DNA of 64,000 nucleotides from NCBI GenBank assembly GCA_029959195.1, contig CP114117.1, positions 1,054,001 through 1,118,000 on the forward strand, written 5' to 3'. A program made the translations under genes and the position numbers. The notes beneath the pieces are model-generated. The model was given only the letters and a program-made list of their open reading frames with translations, made no database searches and was not told the origin of the DNA. This document shows, piece by piece, positions 48,572 to 58,940 of this stretch. Numbering within the stretch: the stretch's first letter is position 1; each line of letters begins with the position of its first letter. This DNA comes from Dictyophora rubrovolvata (lineage: Eukaryota; Basidiomycota; Agaricomycetes; Phallales; Phallaceae).

Positions 48572-50166
48572 TCAAATGGCCAGTACAGTAACATTGTATT
48601 CTGGTCCAGAAGCATTGCTGTACAGAGAATCCGAATGAAGAGACGAGCGAACATCGTCGCCACTCATAGGGAACGCGGCAATTGTCTTAGGAATTACCGG
48701 TAAAAAGGGAGGATTCAACGTAGTATTTGGTACGTAAAGAGACCCGTTGCCTGAGCCAGCTCGTTGAGCACTTCGCCCACCTCGATTATCTCCATCTAGG
48801 GGCTTGTAGGAATTTCGATCTTTGGGATCGTCGGCCATGGCGGAGTCAGTAGAATGCGTTTGTAACTTGGTCTTGGAGCTTCTTTTCTTCACAAAAAAGT
48901 TCGTAAATGAATGTGAACGATGGCGTTTTCCCTCCGAAGCATCAATTGAACGCTTTCTGGAAGCATCCTCGGTTTTGGAGCTTGAACAACTGGGCGTACG
49001 ATGATGAGTTTCCGATTCTTCTGACTCCATTCTCGACCCAACAGAGCGTCGAGAGGGGCTCGCCATGCCATTAGAAAATGGCGATGGTTGACGTTTTTTC
49101 TTCAGCGTGTTCTTCGGAGAGGAGTTTGACATAACCATGGTTTCAGATGTACTATACATCGAAGGGGCACGGAAAATGTCGCTTTTGCGGGGTTGAGGAG
49201 TATCTTTCAAGGGAAGATAAGCCACTCTTTCGGGCGTCTCATAACGGCTCAAAGAAACCTTTTGTTGACGCTTTCCTTCCTGTATATATTTTTGGATATT
49301 AGGTCGTATAGATATACGACCACGTAATATCGCCAGTACCGGCCAGTCATTGAGGGCCGCAGGGAAAAATAGCTCGATTATGTCAAGGGCCCTGTAAATT
49401 GAGAACGTCAGATATATTGAATTAACGGCTTGAGAGTCAAACACGGGTTCACTCGAAAACGCAGGCACCAGCGGCCGTGAGGGGACGATTGGGATCAGCA
49501 CCAAACTCGCCCTGAACACCATTGACTCCAATATGTCTTGATAAGTCCAATAAAAACGGGAGAATGTGAAGTTGTCGGAAACGAGCGCGTTCCTCGGAGC
49601 AATCCCATGTCTAGGAGGTTAACATAATTAATGAAATGCTGTCGCAGCATCGTAGAATATGTATAATTTCTTACTTCAGAGCTTAAATAATTATGGAATT
49701 CTTGTAGAAAGGACATCGAAGCGTCACGTATCATATTGATTTTCGCTTAAGGAATTCTAGTTCAGCGTCCGTCAAAAATCGTGTAAGCTATTTACCTTTG
49801 TAAAGTATGTCCTTTCCTGCATGAATATCAAAGGCATCCTCCAGATACTCCATAATAGTGTATATTCCCGCTAAAATGACTGTTCCGATAGCAGTTTTGA
49901 CAGTCAGGGTAGGCAGATCGTGAAACGGCTATGGCAGATATGAGTTTCAAAATTGTTTAGTCGCCAAGTTGGTCCGAAAGTCTTTTGGTTTGATAGGTAC
50001 TTACTTGCCCATAGACAGGGCCAGTCTTCCCTTCTGCTTTTTGAATGTTCCACTGCAAGAGTGGCAAACGTTCATTGCGATAATTGATGTTCGCGTCGAC
50101 TAGCATCAAATTTATTGGCTCGGCAAGGCCTCGAACGTCGGGGTATGTTAAAGACAGTGAATCCAT
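48572..50166 (-). CDS. GST-like protein with long Ser/Lys-rich C-terminal tail
   Basis: N-terminal half resembles glutathione transferases of the sigma/alpha type: LTYPDVRGLAEPINLMLVDA (beta1-alpha1; TYPDVRGLAEP resembles the YFxVRGRAEP catalytic loop, with Tyr as candidate catalytic residue), GPVYGQ, then PFHDLPTLTVKTAIG (cis-Pro loop LPTL) and TIMEYLEDAF. A helical part follows (DASMSFLQEFHNYLSSE; ERARFRQLHILPFLLD; ACVFEALDIIELFFPAAL). From about 49310 the tail is low-complexity, basic and Ser-rich (KKKRQPSPFSNGMASPSRR; SHSFTNFFVKKRSSKTK), about 240 residues with many SP sites, unlike ordinary GSTs of 200-230 residues. Stop at 48572. Enzymatic activity is uncertain. Start at 50166; codons upstream remain open, so a slightly longer N terminus is possible. 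Confidence 0.65.
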
Positions 50167-50434
50167 AAGCTTGCGTTGTTCAAGCTCGTCAAGGTCGGTA
50201 GGTAAGGAGGAAAATAAGATTTCTGAGGTGATATGATAACAAATAAGTTATTTGATGGGGTGATTGTCTTCGCCGTTACAAGTTTCTCATCATTTCCATC
50301 ATCATCAGTGTTAACGAGTGCGTCGCCTCAACGCGTGCGAATGATATTGTAAGCCAATTAATTCACGCAGTGCAGCATGACGACAAAGGAAATCGTTGCA
50401 AAGTACAAAAATCATAAAATGGTATATTTTCTCA

Positions 50435-53400
50435 TTATTCCTGAGGTCTGTTGAAAACACCCTTTCCAAAGCCGGCGGCAACTGCGCTGAAACCTCCGTC
50501 GGCGACGTCTCCAAGGAAGATCTCATGCTACGAAAGCAGCTCAGATGATGGAAATCACCTTGACGAAAACTTGTAATGATAAACAATACCTGATCAACCC
50601 ATCTTTCATTATCCCTACGAATTTCTCGTATAACACCATGAGATCGAGCACATTCAGGGCATTCAGCTTCTTGTTCGGATAAGCATCTGAGTAAAAGAAA
50701 ACCAATTGGTCCTTGAGAAAATGCAAGTTACCTGTGCAGCACAGCACAGGCTTACCGTTGATGGTAGCTATGTTTGCACATGAAGTGGATAGCGGGGAGG
50801 TCTAATGGTGATCCGCAAGCCGTGCAGCGAGTGGCTTGGAAAGCACGAGGATTGTCTGTATCTGTCAACTCTGTGATTTCCTGCAGTTTAACTTCTGCTT
50901 CCGAGCGGTAGGACTCGATCAAAGTTCGATCCTAAACAACAAAGTGTTTCAGTATGAAATCATGACTAAACAAGAGCACTCTTACAGCTTGGATTTCCTC
51001 TCGAGATTCTTGAATCCTCGACATTAGCCATTGTTTCACTAATCCAACAGTAGTAACCCCATTTCGACTCAACACCTGAATAATGCCAAGTGGGGGCATT
51101 ATTCCTTCGTTATGAATATGATCCAAAACCTCTGTCAAATCGGTCATGTGACGATTGAGTAACCGTTCGCTTGAAGTTAAGAATCGAAGAACCAGAGGGT
51201 ACAGGTGTGGGTGCGAAGGTCCGTATAGTTTGAGATGATGAAGGACCTGAGAAGAAGCTTCTGAATCATTGTCTTCTCTTTCCAATTGCATCCAGAATCT
51301 CATAATATCTTCATACATGCCCATTTTTTCCCAAAGAAGTACAAGCCCGGGTGTGAACTGGCGTGTAGAGCAGACGATCAGTGCGTGTATCTGATCATAC
51401 GGCAGACCCGAATTTCGCAATAGTTTGACAATTTTTTCTTGAAGAGGTTTAGCGTCTTCTCGGGGGGAATCGGAAAATAAAGTGAGATAGAGTTCAAGGA
51501 GCGTGTTCCAAACGGCAGCTTGTTCGGTCAGGTCTTCACCGGTTTCGTCGGGTGTGTCATTATTGACTGTCAAATCAATGCTTTGACCCCATCGTTTCAA
51601 GGCAATGCTTTCCAAAAACCGAACGAAATGGATAATGTGATCGACAAAATGGGAGAAGTATAAGCGAGGAGAAGGCAATTTAGGAGGGATATGAGTGTTT
51701 GCCACGGATTGCTGAGGGGAATCGGCGCGGGACGGTTCGCGCAAAGCTATGGAAGGTTCTCTCCGGGGTGTGGCGTTTTCTTTGGAGGTTTGAGGATCTC
51801 TTATTGTGGGTGCGGGAGAAGGCCGGTCTCCATTAGTCGTAATGCTATTACGACCTAAGGCTAAGTAAGAGAGATAGGAAGGCCCTGCTGCCATTTTAGT
51901 GACAGGCGTCGTCATCGAACCATTTTCGATTTCGAATGTCCCCACGCAAATATTGATTAAAAGAGTAGTAGTTTCATCTGGTAAGTGCTCAAGTAAAGCC
52001 CGTCCATATCTAATCAAGATGTTTTGAGCCTGGACAAAAGAATTGGAAGTCAAGCGTACGTAATTATTTATTCTTGTCAGAATCACTTACCACAACCGGA
52101 CCAAGCTTTTGGACATATGTCAAAGCATCAACATAATTTTCCGTGTCCTCTATTTGGATGCGGAGATAATCCTCGTGTCGGTCATATTTTTTGGCGAGAT
52201 AGGATGCGTGATCAAAATACCCAGCTTGTCGACATACTCGAATAGCAGTTTGGAGATCGAAGGGCAATTCGTCTGGATTTCCCGAGACAGTACGATGTGA
52301 TTCTGTTTTGATAAAGTTATCCAGTCGAGTAACATCCTTTAACTTGGTGTATGTGTTCAAAAGAAGAGTAGTATGATCGGAATTAGCTAGACCTAGTGCG
52401 TGCAATTCCTGAAGGTAAGTTGTTAAATTGTGTATTCGTTGAGCGTCGAGAAACTTGAAATCATCAATGTTGATAATGGTGATAATTATATGAGACTTTA
52501 CTTTGCGTATGACATAACTTGGCTGTAAATGCCCAATGGTTTGAATGAATTGCTGCATGGCGTTGTCGAAATCGCCTTTTGAATAAAGATGATCTCCATA
52601 TCGTCTGTAGATATCCGCAACAGAAGCCGCGTCTAGATTTCGCGTTCTTGCTACATTGATTGCAATGACATAGAAAGATCGCTGAAATAAGATTTCCAAC
52701 TCTACTGATGTCGGCTTCTCTTGAAGACCGAAAAGCTACATAGAAAAAGTCAGTAAAACTAGTAAATTTGGGCATCACCCAGCTTGCCTTTCCATCAGTC
52801 GTCAAAACGAATATTTGTTCCCACTGACAAAATATATCCCTGACACCTTCATCAAAGGTCCCAACATGCGCAATGAATTTGTTTTCCACATCAAATATCG
52901 TTACCCGTGCAATGTCTCCCGTGGTTGACGTGCGTGCTGCAATGTTTCGAACTGTAGCCGAGGGATGAGTCGCAGAAACTGACATTGGAGGAGAAACGAT
53001 GACCAAGTAATTCAAATGAGAGCGGACGAAAGATTTATGACCTTGCAGCGGTTCAGATCCTCTTGCACCTCGTTCTGGGGAGAGAGATACGACACATACC
53101 TTCGTAGGCGATACATGTCCCTCGACCTTCGATCCCACAAAGGTATATCGCTTCATCTCTAGCTATTATCATCTCCTTTTGATGCCAGTCCATGGTTGCG
53201 CAACCAAGATCACACCCTACTTCATCAATGACAGTCGCATTTGAAGCTTTAGAAGAGGACACATAGACAAGGGTACGAGAAAGGGTGACAATGAGTAAGT
53301 TGACAGGTGATCCTTCGTCTGAGTTTTCGCGAAAGCCCAATCCAGTTATAGGGTCAGACGGAGACTCGTGTATTACGCGGGATTTGGGAAACGAAGTCAA

Positions 53401-54157
53401 TGATGTACTTGATTGAAGAGACGAGGCGACATGTCTGTACAGAAGAACCGTTCCGTCAGTCAAGCCTATTGCCAGGTGGGACAGGTTGCTTGACAAAGCG
53501 AGACTAGAGATCTATATATTTCAGTACTCAACAGAATTGTGATATAGGACTTCAACGACGAACTGGGTGAGGACGGCTGCCATGCTGTACTTTGACTGAA
53601 CGGAGTAAGGATGGTGCACCTGACTTTTTTTCTTTTGAGTCAAGGTTCCAAACTTTCAAAAGGGGCATTCGACTGGACTCTTCCTCCTAGTCAATTAAAT
53701 CAGCTTTAAAAAGTGAAAGCAGAATCTAGAATGGACATGGATGGACTGCTTACTCCCAAAGTAATGAGGATACCATTACGCGCAACCATGTGCGTTACGC
53801 GTCCATTTATGTGAGCTTGCCAGCTTCTAATAACATTGAAAGATTTATTCAAGACATGAACATGGCCATGAATATCAGCGAGTACAAGTCCAACGGAAGA
53901 AGGGGCGACTGCAGCAATTTCCGCAGGCACCTGGAAAATGCTTGTTATTAATTTCCCTGACATAAGACGCAGCTTCAAACGAGAACAAAAATTACCTGAA
54001 ACAATTGAGGCGAGCTAGCCAAGTCGTTTGGATCTTTGACTGGCACAGTATCGAAGAAGGCGAATTGCCGCCACTTGTTTCGACATTCAATCAGACGAAA
54101 TGGAACGAATATAGTCCAAGAAAAGCCTACCGGCGTTGGAGCTGCCTGAGCAGCCAT
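50435..54157 (-). CDS. VPS11: Vacuolar sorting protein VPS11 (HOPS/CORVET core, RING)
   Basis: Core subunit of the CORVET and HOPS tethers for endosome and vacuole fusion. Start at 54157 (MAAQAAPTP) joined to WRQFAFFDTVPVKDP, matching the WRRFVFFD start of the family. Propeller: VGLVLADIHGHVHVLNKSF, WQAHINGRVTHMV, LKVWNLDSKEKKSG, LSHLAIGLTDGTVLLYRH, ITGLGFRENSDEG. Alpha-solenoid: YRRYGDHLYSKGDFDNAMQQ, TTLLLNTYTKLKDV, FDHASYLAKKYDRHEDYLR. The C-terminal RING-H2 reads CTACGSPLDLPAIHFMC, KHSYHQR|CLS and ECPECA, split by an intron. The last exon gives HEIFLGDVADGGFSAVAAGF and GKGVFNRPQE, the family's closing motif, stop 50435-50437. A long insert of Ser/Pro residues near 51700-51850 interrupts the solenoid. 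Confidence 0.93.
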
Positions 54158-54309
54158 AATTTGCTCAAGCGGTCCTAAATTTGATAAGTTGGGGACGAAA
54201 GACTGCTTAGGTACATGACATACTTGTGTTGGGGGAGACACCCGAACTCTTATGAAATAGTCGCCAAACGGCTGGGCCCAAATTTCTAGCTTTAACTTTT
54301 TCCACTCCA
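54158..54309. promoter_or_regulatory. Shared divergent promoter of VPS11 and PDA1
   Basis: 152 bp separate the start codons. No clear TATA box seen. Confidence 0.5.
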
Positions 54310-55962
54310 ATGACCTCGCTGGCTCGTATTACTCGTTCCAAGCTCATTGCTCCGCGAGCTGTAAGTGCGATGCTTCTAGAGTTAATTACTATTGTTCACA
54401 TTCAATTTGTTTGATTCCAAAGTTTCTAGCAACTCGGCGGATTCAAACATCTGCAGATACTACCAAGCTTTCTTCAGCTTCAGGCGACTCTGGGATCCTC
54501 AAAGTTACACTCCATGAAGACTCCTTCCATTCATACAAATGCGACCCACCCAGTCTAGACGTTGAAGTGACGAAGGACAGTCTTATCCAGTGGTACAGGC
54601 AGATGAGTCTCATGAGACGTATGGAAATGGCAGCAGATACTTTGTACAAGGCCAAATTTATACGCGGTTTCTGCCATCTTGCTATTGGTCAAGTAGGTGT
54701 CGAACGTCTATTATGATACAGAACTCCGAGTTATTCATTGGGTCCATAGGAAGCCGTCTCTGTAGGCTTGGAGTCTGCCATAACCCCGGAGGACCGCGTC
54801 ATAACTGCGTATCGCTGTCATCCGTTTGCTGTGCTACGTGGAGGGACCGTTAAGGGCGTCCTTGCTGAACTTTTGGGTAATACTTCATCTTAGCTCGCTC
54901 ATTCATGTCTTTTATATATGAATACTTGGTTCTTAATCAGGCCGCCAAGCGGGTATGTCGCATGGTAAAGGTGGCTCTATGCACCTTTTTACTTCGTCAT
55001 TTTTCGGTGGAAATGGTATCGTCGGTGCCCAGGTTCCTGTTGGCGCCGGTTTGGCTTTCGCCCAAAAATATCTTGGCCAAAAAGATGTTGCTACCTTTGC
55101 CATGTATGGTGATGGTGCCAGTAATCAAGGACAAGTCTTTGAGGCCTTCAACATGGTATTTCTTTATGGTAGACGTGTAAAAACTATTACTGAGATTTCC
55201 CACAAGGCCAAATTGTGGAACTTGCCTTGCGTTTTCGTTTGTGAAAATAACAAATACGGAATGGGAACATCTGCTGAAAGGAGCTCTTCAAATACCAAGT
55301 ACTTCACCCGTGGGGATTTGATACCCGGTATTCAAGTAAGTTGTCGGTTCTGAATGTCCATGAGTTGTGCTTTTTACATAGCGCTAGGCTAACGGGATGG
55401 ATATTATTGCTTCACATAACGCTGTCAAGTTTGCAAAAGAATGGGTTACAAGCGGGAAAGGACCTCTCCTACTCGAATTCGCAACTTATCGTTATGGTGG
55501 ACACTCGTAAGCTGGAGTCATGCACTAAGGAAATATTCATTTCATGGTGTCTCTTATAGGATGTCGGATCCTGGAACAACATATAGGACCCGTGAAGAAA
55601 TTCAAAGAATGCGAAGCACGCAAGACCCTATCCGCGGTCTCGCCCAGTATATACAAGACTGGGGTGTTGCCTCTGAGGAGGATCTCAAGGTATTGAATGA
55701 CGTTTGGCTTAAAGGGCAGCTAGACTAACAAGGGCCATAGAAAATTGAAAAAGAAGCAAGGGCTGAAGTTGACCAAGCCGTAGAGGAATCTAAAGCTTCC
55801 CCTATACCCGAGCCTCGAGATTTGTGGAGTGACATTTACCACAAGGGTTCCGAGCCACCTTTCATGCGTGGAAGAGAACGGGAAGAGGTAAGCCCAATTA
55901 CTTGACATTAAATATCAACTTAAATGGAACATTGGAACCATTATTAGATTCATTATTATTAG
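54310..55962 (+). CDS. PDA1: Pyruvate dehydrogenase E1 component subunit alpha
   Basis: Mitochondrial thiamine-diphosphate enzyme subunit that decarboxylates pyruvate. Start [17 protein letters not shown], a basic presequence, then [15 protein letters not shown] after the first intron. Core: [93 protein letters not shown] (TPP-binding GDGx26-28N motif, closing at [10 protein letters not shown]), [17 protein letters not shown] (regulatory Ser loop) and [19 protein letters not shown]. The final coding exon appears to be 15 bases (55948-55962, IHYY stop), joined after EREE over a 60 bp intron; reading through that intron would end at 55904 (VSPIT). All cofactor motifs are intact. Confidence 0.93.
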
Positions 55963-56060
55963 ATTCATTACTATTAGTTCGTGTTGTTTGTTTGGTGAAA
56001 CCTTATTGTAGATTTTGCACATTTTGATAGACGATGGTGCTACTATACTTCGAGCTGCGC

Positions 56061-56099
56061 AGTGTGCGGTGTGCGGTGTGTGCGGTGTGTGCAGTGTGT
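56061..56099 (+). repeat. Degenerate GTGCGGT/GTGTGC repeat
   Basis: G/T-rich tandem units (GTGTGCGGT) between PDA1 and COA1. Confidence 0.75.
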
Positions 56100-56237
56100 C
56101 CAACTGACGCGGGACCGAGGTTTTTCCGGCAGTGTTGTCACGGCATCGTTCGACGTTACCCGGGTGGTACGTCACGCTTCGGTTTTTAAGCAGTGTGTCT
56201 GGCAAGCCAATATTGTATTACACACTTTTTATTTTAC

Positions 56238-57333
56238 ATGTCCTCTAGAGTCACCCGCTATTCTTCGTCATTTCTTCAGTCTATAAGTAAATCATGTCTC
56301 AATTCCAATAGCCATGTTGTTTCTGGAACGGCTTTCAAATGCCATTTCGCATCTTCCTCAAAGAATACGCTCGATAACTTGTTGAAATCCCCATCCGAAC
56401 CCGTCCTAGTTGTCTTTGACGCACCCTCCCAACCCAGCGAACACTTGACTCGTCGTTCTGCACGTTCTCCTCACTCCTTATCCGACTATCTTACCGCTCG
56501 CAGACGTTTATCTACTCGCCAAGCCTCTTCCTCCACCTCGACTACTGCGCTCGAAAATAGTGCATCTTCCAGAAATGACAACAATGGCGATACGCTTCCA
56601 TATAACACTAGCATACATTCCGAAACGTTCGATAACCCCTCAAGGCCTCAGGCATACTACGTCCGTCCTCAACGGAAAGCTGATACGGTATTGGAATTGC
56701 CCCGAGTCCGGGTATCGTACCACGAATTCCTTAATATTATATTTTTTTTTTCTGATTCGATATTATTTTGTAGTCCCGCTATGTCCTTATCGCCGTACTA
56801 ACTGTACTGGGTCTTTCAGCGTGGGGCGGATTCGTTTTGTATGCGACTAATATGGAACGCGTTTCAAGCTCTGTAATGCGACAATTATATTCGGACTTGA
56901 GAAAAATGGAGCTCGTAACTGACGTATTGGGTGAAGGAATTCATTTAGAACCTAAATGGTGGCTAGGTGGAGAGCCTTGGATAGAAGGCATGGTGAGTGC
57001 ATTTAGACCAGATTTTTATGGCTATATCTTTTCATTCTTTAGATCAATACGTTACAAGGGAAAGTAGATTTGCGTTTTCGAATTATAGGATCGCAAGGTA
57101 CTTAACGAAACCCTATTTTGACAATTTTCCTTGACACGCCCTCTTTTCCTCAGGTTCCGGAACCGTTTATTTCACCAGCATTCGAAAAGAGAAGGGAATG
57201 CCGTTTACCATCCGTGAGTTCCACCCAACAGACTGTTCTAATTATGCAAAACTTATTTATACTACCAAAAGTTCGATACAAACTTATCTGTGACAACGGA
57301 CAAGTTCTTAAACTACATGATCTACCTCAATAA
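56238..57333 (+). CDS. COA1: Cytochrome c oxidase assembly factor COA1-like
   Basis: Inner-membrane chaperone for early Cox1 assembly. The N terminus (MSSRVTRYSSSFLQSISKSC) is basic, Ser-rich and lacks acids, fitting a mitochondrial presequence; a Met at 56193 in frame is possible but begins a Cys/Phe-rich stretch. After a low-complexity segment and an intron ending TTTGTAG, one membrane helix follows (RYVLIAVLTVLGLSAWGGFV). The COA1 domain reads ATNMERVSSSVMRQLYSDLR, LVTDVLGEGIHLEPKWWLGG, then INTLQGKVDLRFRIIGS and GSGTVYFTSIRKEKGMPFTI, finishing RYKLICDNGQVLKLHD. The pattern INxxxGxVDxRFxIxGSxGxGTVYF is diagnostic. Final intron near 57213-57271 makes an in-frame join to the last exon; without it the frame ends at 57293. 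Confidence 0.85.
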
Positions 57334-57541
57334 AATTAGTTTATGTATATGCATTAGTTCTTTTCCGCCCTCGTAGCATAGAATTCCCCTTGACTCTCAC
57401 TTATATGGAGTGGTGATTAACACTATTATAATACAGCTGTGAAACGCATAACTTGTTTAATTACGCAACTGCGACAAAAGACATCTCCCCTGAAACTATG
57501 TAACTGTTGACACTGCCATAATGGCGAAACTAAGCAGAGTA

Positions 57542-58812
57542 CTAACTTGTTCTTCCGTTTGTCAAGCCTCCCCGTCCAGGAATGCCAATGCCACCTGGCC
57601 CACCACCTCGTCTTCCGCCCCTTCTTCCACTCCAGCTAGGCTGTGCAGCCGGCATAGCTTCACCAAAAGTCATCAAGTTCCTCTGAGCTTCTTCTTCTCT
57701 TCTGCTGCGACCATAACCACCACGGCCTCTTCCACCACGGCCCCCACCGCGCCCTTGACCACCAACCCCACCACCTCTCGCATGCAAAGAATTCTGTGTG
57801 AGACCATCAAAGAACGATTTCGACGGATTGTATGCCGGTTCCTTGGCTTTTTTTTCTTTGTCTTTTTTATCACCAGCATTAGAAGGATTCGTCTCAGCAT
57901 CTGATTCACTATCCGAGTCACTCTCTTCTACTAACGCCGCTTTGTTGAACTTGGCATTGGAAGTCTCAAAATCAAAGTCTGTAGTGAAAACCTGCATGTT
58001 CCCAGCTTGAGTGTCACCCCCGCGTTTTCCATTGCGAGCTGCTTCCACGCGGAGGTCACCCATGGCACGTTCGACACTTTGGAGGGCTGTGCGAATGGTA
58101 TTCGTATTACTCTGACGACCGTTAGTCTCTCGACGTTTATGCGACTGAGGTGGCTGCGTGGTTTGTGCAGGTGGGTGAGTGGGAGCCGTAGAAGGTGCAG
58201 GTATAGGTGCGGCAGGTGGAGCGGCAGAGGGTACTGTAGATTGAACTGGGATAGGAGCAGGAACTGGACCAGGAGCTGATGAGACGTTAAGAGCAGGGTT
58301 GGCACCAAAATTATAAGCTTCGTAGCCTTGGGCAGGACCGGATCCTTGCGAAACCTAAGTAAAACAATGAACAAAACATAGACTACATAAAGCACACAGT
58401 ACAAAACTCCCGACTTACTCCAATAACAGCCGGATCGTTTCGCACATTATTAACTGAGGGTGGTTGTACTGTATTAGTCTCGACACTGATATCTTTTACT
58501 TCAGGAGCTCGGAAAAGAATGAATTCGTATGGGTAGGGATGAGGAGGTATATATTCCGTGACAGGTCGACGGTTTTCAGTACCCATGGAATAAACTGAAT
58601 ATGGAAACTCAGCGAAAGTTGGACAGTTTCCTTCAAATCACGAACCATTAGCAAGCTGGATAGTTTGTTGCACAGGGTCAACATTGTGCAGGATACCACG
58701 GTAGCGAATGTCTGACTGAGAGATTAAAGAGATCGATTTCCTAAAATCGATACAAATGAGCCGCCTAAATCAAAGCCTTGTACATCGAAACAAACCCAAT
58801 ATAACTGGCCAT
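57542..58812 (-). CDS. SCD6: SCD6/Lsm14 RNA-granule protein
   Basis: Translation repressor and decapping cofactor of P-bodies and stress granules. Start at 58812 (MASYIG) spliced to KSISLISQSDIRYRGILHNV, the divergent Lsm fold; next DPVQQTIQLAN and, after an intron, VYSMGTENRRPVTEYIPPHP and PYEFILFRAPEVKDI. A Pro/Ala/Gln-rich linker follows. The DFDF box (VFTTDFDFETSNAKFNK), the FFD box (YNPSKSFFDGLTQN) and TFG box (RNLMTFGEAM) occur in normal order. RGG-rich segments (GGRGGRGRGGYGRSR and the C-terminal GRRGGRRGGGPGG) would be arginine-methylated and bind eIF4G or RNA. At least three introns. All parts of the family are present; the end is LTNGRTS at 57542. It converges on COA1 with 208 bp between stops. 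Confidence 0.95.
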
Positions 58813-58940
58813 TAGTACTCGTTGTTAGTGGAGAGTAACGAAGGAACCTTCGGAGTTCGAAATGTACTTTTCACGCGGTAACAAAGTCAAAACTGAAACT
58901 GCCAGTGAAACCGAAACTGATAGCAACGAATGCATTTCCG

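Noticed and set aside
50918-50940. Sequence AGTTCGATCCT resembling a tRNA B box
   Set aside because: It lies at the end of a VPS11 exon and intron, and no matching A box or cloverleaf can be drawn.
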